DNA from: JAIVJN01 sp036732565
GTDB lineage: Bacteria; Acidobacteriota; Vicinamibacteria; Vicinamibacterales; UBA2999
Direction of reading: 5' to 3'
Length of the DNA: 9,349 nt
NCBI GenBank assembly: GCA_036732565.1
Contig: DAINCF010000274.1
Location: 1 to 9,349 of the forward strand
The notes beneath the pieces are model-generated. The model searched no databases. It saw nothing but the letters and a program-made list of their open reading frames with translations, and was not told the DNA's origin. Shown piece after piece: positions 5,611-9,349 of this stretch (positions are counted from its first letter, which is position 1; the number at the start of each line of letters is the position of its first letter). A program made the position numbers and the translations under genes.

Positions 5611-6870
5611 CTATGGTGCGTAGCCGGCACTCAGATAGAACTGGATCGTCCAACCGGCCGAGCCGCGCGCATCGGTGATGTTGGCGGCTTGCGGTGCCGG
5701 GTTCGGGCCGCAATGCCCGCCGATCACATCCCACGCATAGACATGCGCCGCACTCGCCTGCTCGTTGGGCAGATCGCTGAAATTGTAGAGGATGACGTCC
5801 TGCGACATGTCGCCGCGGACGCCGCGCTTCCAGTTGTTGCCGAAGCGATCGTCCTGCTGCCGCAGAATCTGCAGCGTGCGGAAGAGCCAGGTGGTGTTGC
5901 CGCACGAACCGCCAATCCCTCCGACGGACCGCGCCGCTGACAGGACCAAGCCCGTGGCATGCGAGAAGCTCTTCGCCGGCTGCCGCACAGGCGCGGTGAC
6001 ATTGACCGGCGTCTCGGGCGAGGCCGCCGTCGCGCCACATGAGAGCGTGACGTGGAGCGTCAAGTAGTACGTGCCCGTGGCGATGCCGAAAACAGAGAAG
6101 CTGGTCTGGTTGGCCGCGATCGGGACGGATCCGAGATTCGGGCCGCCGCCAGGCGTGCTCGACGCATCCAGACGATAGGCCGTCGCGCCCGGCACGGCTG
6201 GCCACGATCCCTGCACGAAGCCGCCGTTGCTCGTGGCGGTGAACGGAATGGCCGTGGGCGCGATGCACGAAGGCACCGCCACGTTCAGCTCGTTCGAGGC
6301 CGGGCTGGGCCCGCCGCTGTTCACCGCGAACAGCCGCATGAAGTAGTTGCCGTTCGGGATGGTGCCGAGCCCCAGGGATGTCCTGACGCCAAACGGAGCC
6401 GTGATGACGTCGGAGGCACCGGGTGAGCTCCCGACCTGAAGCACAAGGCCGGTCAGGCCAGTCTGGCCGCCGAGGCTCCACGAGAGCAGCACGTCGTTGC
6501 CGCTGATGGCGGCCGCCAGATTGGTGGGCGCCGCAGGTGGCAGCGCCGGAGCGCCGGTGACCGTCAGTGTCAGGACGTTGGACGGCGTGGCACTGCCGAT
6601 GACCGCGACGGCGACCTGATATGCGCCTGGTGGCACGTTCGGCACGGCGGTGGTCAGGATGTTCCCCACCGTGAGGGTCGCCGGCGCGCTGCCGTTGATC
6701 GACACGATCACGACGTACCCCGCGGCGCCGGTCACCGGGGTCCAACTGAGATTTACGGTCGACCCGTCCACGGAGCCGGTCAGCGTCGGCGCCGTTTGCG
6801 CGGACGCGGTCGTCGCACAGAGCATCAGGATCAGGCCGGCCAGGCCTGCACGAACACTTGCTGAAAACAT
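5611..6870 (-). CDS. Secreted protein with three FN3-like domains and an unrecognised C-terminal domain
   Basis: No specific function is recognised. A signal peptide is clear: basic residue R7, a hydrophobic core AGLAGLILMLCATT, and a likely cut after ASA at 24, before Q25. Three beta-rich modules of about 85-95 residues follow (about 27-107, 113-200 and 203-293). Each has the fibronectin type III pattern with a core tryptophan in NLSW (W43), LLSW (W131) and GSW (W223), a GYxV/AYRL-like strand, and a G-x-Y strand near the end. Residues about 300-419 form a different domain with RTLQILRQQDDRFGNNWKRG (331-350), GDMSQDVILYNF (353-364) and AWDVIGGHCG (379-388). C202/C278 and C323/C387 could form disulfides, suitable for an exported protein. 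The ATG at 6870 has AGGAGA six bases upstream. The gene is divergent from the plus-strand glycosyltransferase and is followed by two hairpins, so it is probably transcribed alone. A surface or extracellular binding role is inferred. Confidence 0.8.
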   Translation of the reverse strand: MFSASVRAGLAGLILMLCATTASAQTAPTLTGSVDGSTVNLSWTPVTGAAGYVVIVSINGSAPATLTVGNILTTAVPNVPPGAYQVAVAVIGSATPSNVLTLTVTGAPALPPAAPTNLAAAISGNDVLLSWSLGGQTGLTGLVLQVGSSPGASDVITAPFGVRTSLGLGTIPNGNYFMRLFAVNSGGPSPASNELNVAVPSCIAPTAIPFTATSNGGFVQGSWPAVPGATAYRLDASSTPGGGPNLGSVPIAANQTSFSVFGIATGTYYLTLHVTLSCGATAASPETPVNVTAPVRQPAKSFSHATGLVLSAARSVGGIGGSCGNTTWLFRTLQILRQQDDRFGNNWKRGVRGDMSQDVILYNFSDLPNEQASAAHVYAWDVIGGHCGPNPAPQAANITDARGSAGWTIQFYLSAGYAP

Positions 6871-6892
6871 CCAGTCTCTCCTACGTTAAGGG

Positions 6893-6923
6893 CCATCCCA
6901 GGCACACAAAGCTACTGGAATGG
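6893..6923. other. Stem-loop in the divergent gap before the FN3-like gene
   Basis: CCATCCCAG (6893-6901) pairs with CTGGAATGG (6915-6923) over 9 positions around a 13-base loop GCACACAAAGCTA. In a minus-strand transcript the single odd pair is U-G, so the stem is continuous there; in a plus-strand transcript it is a C-A mismatch. That favours function in the leader of the FN3-like gene, where it lies just upstream of the AGGAGA ribosome-binding site. The rest of the 182-base gap (6871-7052) holds no ORF I support. A TATCAT at 7012-7017 and a 7-bp inverted repeat GCTGGAG/CTCCAGC (7003-7009 and 7028-7034) could belong to the promoter of the plus-strand gene. Confidence 0.45.
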
Positions 6924-7052
6924 GCGTCGGCTATCACACCCACACTTGGGGGGAGCAGCTTGTTGTCGGAGGCGAGAGGGCTGGGAAACCCCTACTACCG
7001 GGGCTGGAGTGTATCATGCTGAGTCGGCTCCAGCAATAACGAGAACGCATAG

Positions 7053-8633
7053 TTGACCACTCCGTCCCGCCGTTTTGGCGACCCAGTCCTCTGGGCCATC
7101 CTGCTCCTTGCCCTCGGCCTCCGGCTCTATCGCATCGATGCGCCGTACCTGGACGCGCACAGTTGGCGGCAGGTCACCAACGCCGATGTCGCCCGCTTGT
7201 GGACGGAAATCCCCATCGATGTCTTCTTTCCGCAAGTCAGTTGGGGCGGCGCCGACGGCTATGCCGGCATGGAGTTCCCGCTCCTCCACCTGATCACCGC
7301 CGTGGTCTGGCGGCTGTTTGGTGTGTCCGACGCGGCTGGCCGCCTGGTGGCGGTCGCGTTCTCAGTGACATCGGTCTGGCTGATGTATCTGCTCGGCACC
7401 CGTCTGTTCAATCGCGCGGTGGGTCGAGGGGCCGCACTCCTGCTGGCGTTTGCGCCAACCTACGTCTACTTCGGACGCACGTTGTTATCGGACGTGCCGA
7501 TGATGACGTTCTCGATTGCCGCCGTGCTGGCCTACGCGGCCTATTTCGACACTTCGCGTCCGCGTGATGCAGTGTGGGGCGCGGTCTGGTTCGGGTTGGC
7601 CGGCCTGGTGAAGATTCCCGCCATCCTGATCCTGGGGCCGATCGTCTGGCTGGCCTGGCTGGCGCGACGCTGGAAGCTCGTCACGGACCCGTGGTTCGTC
7701 GCCGGCATCCTCGCCGCGATCGGCACCATCGGCGTGTGGTATCTGCATGCCGACCGCATCTTCCTCGAAACCGGATTGAATCAACCGGTGTTCCGACCCT
7801 CGACGATCTACACCGGTGACATCGCGGCGCACTCAGGTCCCTTCACCACGGTCGAGCACTGGACCGAGTGGGGTGATCCCGACAACGGCATGCGGATTCA
7901 GCGTCTCCTCGAGCGTTTCGTCTTTCTCCACCTGACACCGCTCGGCGCGCTCGTCGTCCTCATCGGGTTTTGTCGTTTTCGGGTACCGCGGCGCACGGCC
8001 ATCGATGTCTGGCTGCTCGCCGGCGTGTCCCTCATCGCCGTGGCGCTGCGCGGCCAGTTCAATCACGAGTTCCACCAGTTGCCGTTGTTCGCGCCGCTCG
8101 CGTTGTACTTCGGCCTCGGTGCCCAGCCGCTGTTCGATCTGGAGCGCTGGAGCGCGCGCATGCGCAGGCCTGCGTTGAGGCTCGCGACCGCGACCGCGAT
8201 CATCGTGGGCAGCGTCAGCGTGGGCGCCCGGTGCTTCCAGTCCAGCCCTGTCATCGCGTCGCTGTATCGATCGGATCGCCTGACCACCGGTCCGATCGAC
8301 AGTGCCCGCGCCATCGAGGCGGCGACGCCTCCAGGCGCGTTGCTCGTGGTCGTCGAATACGATCGCTACGGCACCAACTCCCCCATGCTGCTGTACTACG
8401 CGCACCGGAGGGGCTGGAGCTTCGACGCCACCGCCATCCGTACCTTCACCATCGACTACCTGCGCGATCGCAAAGGGGCTTGCTACTTCGCTACCAGCGG
8501 CTGGTATCTGATCGAAGCTCTGCAGCCTGACGTCGCCCGCTACCTGGGAGAGAAATTCCACGAGATCCCCCTCGACGGCGCTCTTCGTGGCTACCGGCTG
8601 TTCGATCTCGGGTGTGCCTCCCGACGCCCCTGA
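7053..8633 (+). CDS. GT-C fold membrane glycosyltransferase (GT39/PMT-like), copy 2
   Basis: This 526-residue polytopic membrane protein is a paralogue of the minus-strand enzyme at 2775-4358 and is collinear with it to the C-terminus. It probably transfers sugar from a polyprenyl-phosphate donor to an acceptor outside the cytoplasm. The first membrane segment is at about 11-27, followed by the loop DAHSWRQVTNAD (34-45) with candidate catalytic D34. Then come PQVSWGG (60-66), GMEFPLLH (72-79), LSDVPMMTFSIAA (145-157) and RGQFNHEFHQLPL (333-345). The last membrane segments are at about 346-360 and 375-391. A soluble C-terminal part follows, with YGTNSPMLLYYAHRRGWS (439-456). The start is TTG at 7053: an in-frame TAG stands directly before it, and no other start precedes the conserved first helix. 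Only a weak GAGA (7041-7044) serves as ribosome-binding site. The next gene is 55 bases downstream with its own possible -10 box. Confidence 0.85.
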   Translation: MTTPSRRFGDPVLWAILLLALGLRLYRIDAPYLDAHSWRQVTNADVARLWTEIPIDVFFPQVSWGGADGYAGMEFPLLHLITAVVWRLFGVSDAAGRLVAVAFSVTSVWLMYLLGTRLFNRAVGRGAALLLAFAPTYVYFGRTLLSDVPMMTFSIAAVLAYAAYFDTSRPRDAVWGAVWFGLAGLVKIPAILILGPIVWLAWLARRWKLVTDPWFVAGILAAIGTIGVWYLHADRIFLETGLNQPVFRPSTIYTGDIAAHSGPFTTVEHWTEWGDPDNGMRIQRLLERFVFLHLTPLGALVVLIGFCRFRVPRRTAIDVWLLAGVSLIAVALRGQFNHEFHQLPLFAPLALYFGLGAQPLFDLERWSARMRRPALRLATATAIIVGSVSVGARCFQSSPVIASLYRSDRLTTGPIDSARAIEAATPPGALLVVVEYDRYGTNSPMLLYYAHRRGWSFDATAIRTFTIDYLRDRKGACYFATSGWYLIEALQPDVARYLGEKFHEIPLDGALRGYRLFDLGCASRRP

Positions 8634-8647
8634 CACATATTTGTTGG

Positions 8648-8653
8648 TATAGT
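8648..8653 (+). promoter_or_regulatory. Putative -10 box before the truncated secreted-protein gene (TATAGT)
   Basis: TATAGT in the context TTGGTATAGT is nearly identical to the pfkA upstream motif (TTTGGTATAGT on the minus strand). Here it lies 35 bases before the ATG, so a leader of about 29 bases would result. No -35 box is apparent, and there is no clear Shine-Dalgarno before the ATG. Confidence 0.35.
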
Positions 8654-8688
8654 TCTGGGGGCTTTTTCCGCCTACAAATAGTGATTTG

Positions 8689-9349
8689 ATGCCCAGACAC
8701 ATCCGATCCTTCGCTCTCACCGCCCTCCTCTTGGTTCTGGCTCGTTCCGCCGCGGCGCAGGCACCCGATCAGCTCGCCTACTCGCTCGGTGCGTCATCGC
8801 CGGTCGTTGTCACGGGACAGGTCACGACGCTGCGGGCGCAGTGGGACGAGACCGCGGGCGCGATCTACACCTACATCACCATCAGCGTGACCGAGCGGCT
8901 CAAGGGCGATCTGACCGAGCCGACCATCGTCGTCAAGCAGCTCGGCGGTCGAGTCGGGACCGTCGGCCTGATGATCGCCGACCAGGCGAGCTACGCCGTC
9001 GGTGAGCACGTGCTGCTGTTTCTCACGGTCCGCCCGCGCGACGGCACGCTCTACCCGGCGGGCTTCGAGTTGGGCAAGTGGCGCGTCGTGACAGCCGATG
9101 GTCAAACCCGTGCAGTGCCGCCGTCCAGGTCAGCGACGGCACTGGCCGGCGCCGCCGACGCCGATCCACAGGGGCTCGACCTCGCCACCATCAGATCGAT
9201 CGTCGATGCAACCCCCGCACTGCAAGGCGAGTACGTCACGCGGCCCGCGGAATCATCGCTCGCCGGTCCTGCGTTCGCCTACCTGCCGACTGGCGGCAAT
9301 CCCGCCCGGTGGCACCAGGTCGACGATGACGTGGATATTCTGGTGAACT
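8689..9349 (+). CDS. Secreted protein of unknown function, 3' end outside the window
   Basis: The reading frame from ATG 8689 stays open to the window end (220 codons seen, no stop). Residues 1-23 are a signal peptide: MPRHIR, a hydrophobic core SFALTALLLVLA, and a likely cut at AAA before Q24. The same A-x-A-Q end occurs in the FN3-like protein. The mature part begins with a compact, probably beta-rich region (about 30-135) containing VTERLKGD (63-70), VVKQLGGRVGTVG (77-89), YAVGEHVLLFL (98-108) and GFELGKWRVV (121-130). A linker and PARWHQVDDDVDILVN (205-220) follow. The pattern of a G-V-V secreted N-domain followed by an RW...VN strand recalls exported acidobacterial proteins that carry a matrixin-like metalloprotease domain further on. 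That is memory-based inference, and the zinc motif would lie outside the window. No function is assigned. The high GC at third positions fits a real coding region. Confidence 0.75.
   Translation, partial: MPRHIRSFALTALLLVLARSAAAQAPDQLAYSLGASSPVVVTGQVTTLRAQWDETAGAIYTYITISVTERLKGDLTEPTIVVKQLGGRVGTVGLMIADQASYAVGEHVLLFLTVRPRDGTLYPAGFELGKWRVVTADGQTRAVPPSRSATALAGAADADPQGLDLATIRSIVDATPALQGEYVTRPAESSLAGPAFAYLPTGGNPARWHQVDDDVDILVN

Noticed and set aside
5516..6745. Minus-strand open frame (409 codons) overlapping the FN3-like gene in another frame
   Set aside because: It has arginine-rich composition and no signal peptide or domain pattern. The frame at 5611-6870 has a signal peptide, repeated FN3-like modules and a good ribosome-binding site.
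6893..6923. Class I cyclic di-GMP riboswitch
   Set aside because: Only a CAAAGC-like segment matches. The second conserved half and the GAAA tetraloop hairpin are missing, so I list it only as an element to test.
7833..8720. Minus-strand open frame (295 codons) opposite the second glycosyltransferase
   Set aside because: It is antisense to conserved paralogue motifs and would also overlap the start of the next gene. There is no motif in the translation.
1..9349. CRISPR array, tRNA, transposase, toxin-antitoxin or other defence genes
   Set aside because: No regularly spaced long repeats, no tRNA-like cloverleaf and no such protein motifs were seen on either strand. The short tandem repeats have 7- or 8-base units without spacers.

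Overview
The window comes from a GC-rich bacterial chromosome. The translation-associated pair pyrH-frr, the secreted proteins ending their signal peptides in A-x-A-Q, a group III type phosphofructokinase, and intergenic gaps full of short GC-rich palindromes together suggest an Acidobacteriota member, perhaps of the Vicinamibacteria type. That placement is an inference from gene style and not from a marker-gene comparison. There is no rRNA, tRNA, CRISPR array, transposase or phage gene. No stretch longer than about 180 bases is without a gene.

Left part, plus strand (1-2717): pyrH (UMP kinase), frr (ribosome recycling factor) and a PLP enzyme best called threonine synthase (thrC). pyrH-frr is the conserved tail of the common rpsB-tsf-pyrH-frr block, so tsf probably lies just left of the window. 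The pyrH-frr gap carries an array of 7-base repeats facing an inverted copy of itself, and each gap around these genes holds a GC-rich hairpin.

Middle part, minus strand (2775-6870, read right to left): a secreted protein with three fibronectin type III-like domains and an unrecognised C-terminal domain, a terminator-like hairpin, then pfkA followed after only 10 bases by a large membrane glycosyltransferase of the GT-C fold (GT39/PMT-like). pfkA and the transferase are probably co-transcribed. The transferase converges on thrC across a chain of three overlapping hairpins.

Right part, plus strand (7053-9349): a second GT-C glycosyltransferase, clearly a paralogue of the first and collinear with it, starting at TTG. 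It is followed by the 5' part of a gene for a secreted protein that runs off the window. The two transferases face opposite ways and bracket pfkA and the FN3-like gene.

How the genes may work together: pyrH, frr, thrC and pfkA are housekeeping genes for nucleotide supply, ribosome recycling, amino-acid synthesis and glycolysis. The two GT-C transferases and the two exported proteins suggest a cell-surface or envelope function, but nothing here identifies the glycan or the acceptor. I found no convincing new multi-gene system. The points most worth a second look are the paralogous transferase pair, the C-terminal domain of the FN3-like protein, and the several families of short intergenic repeats.
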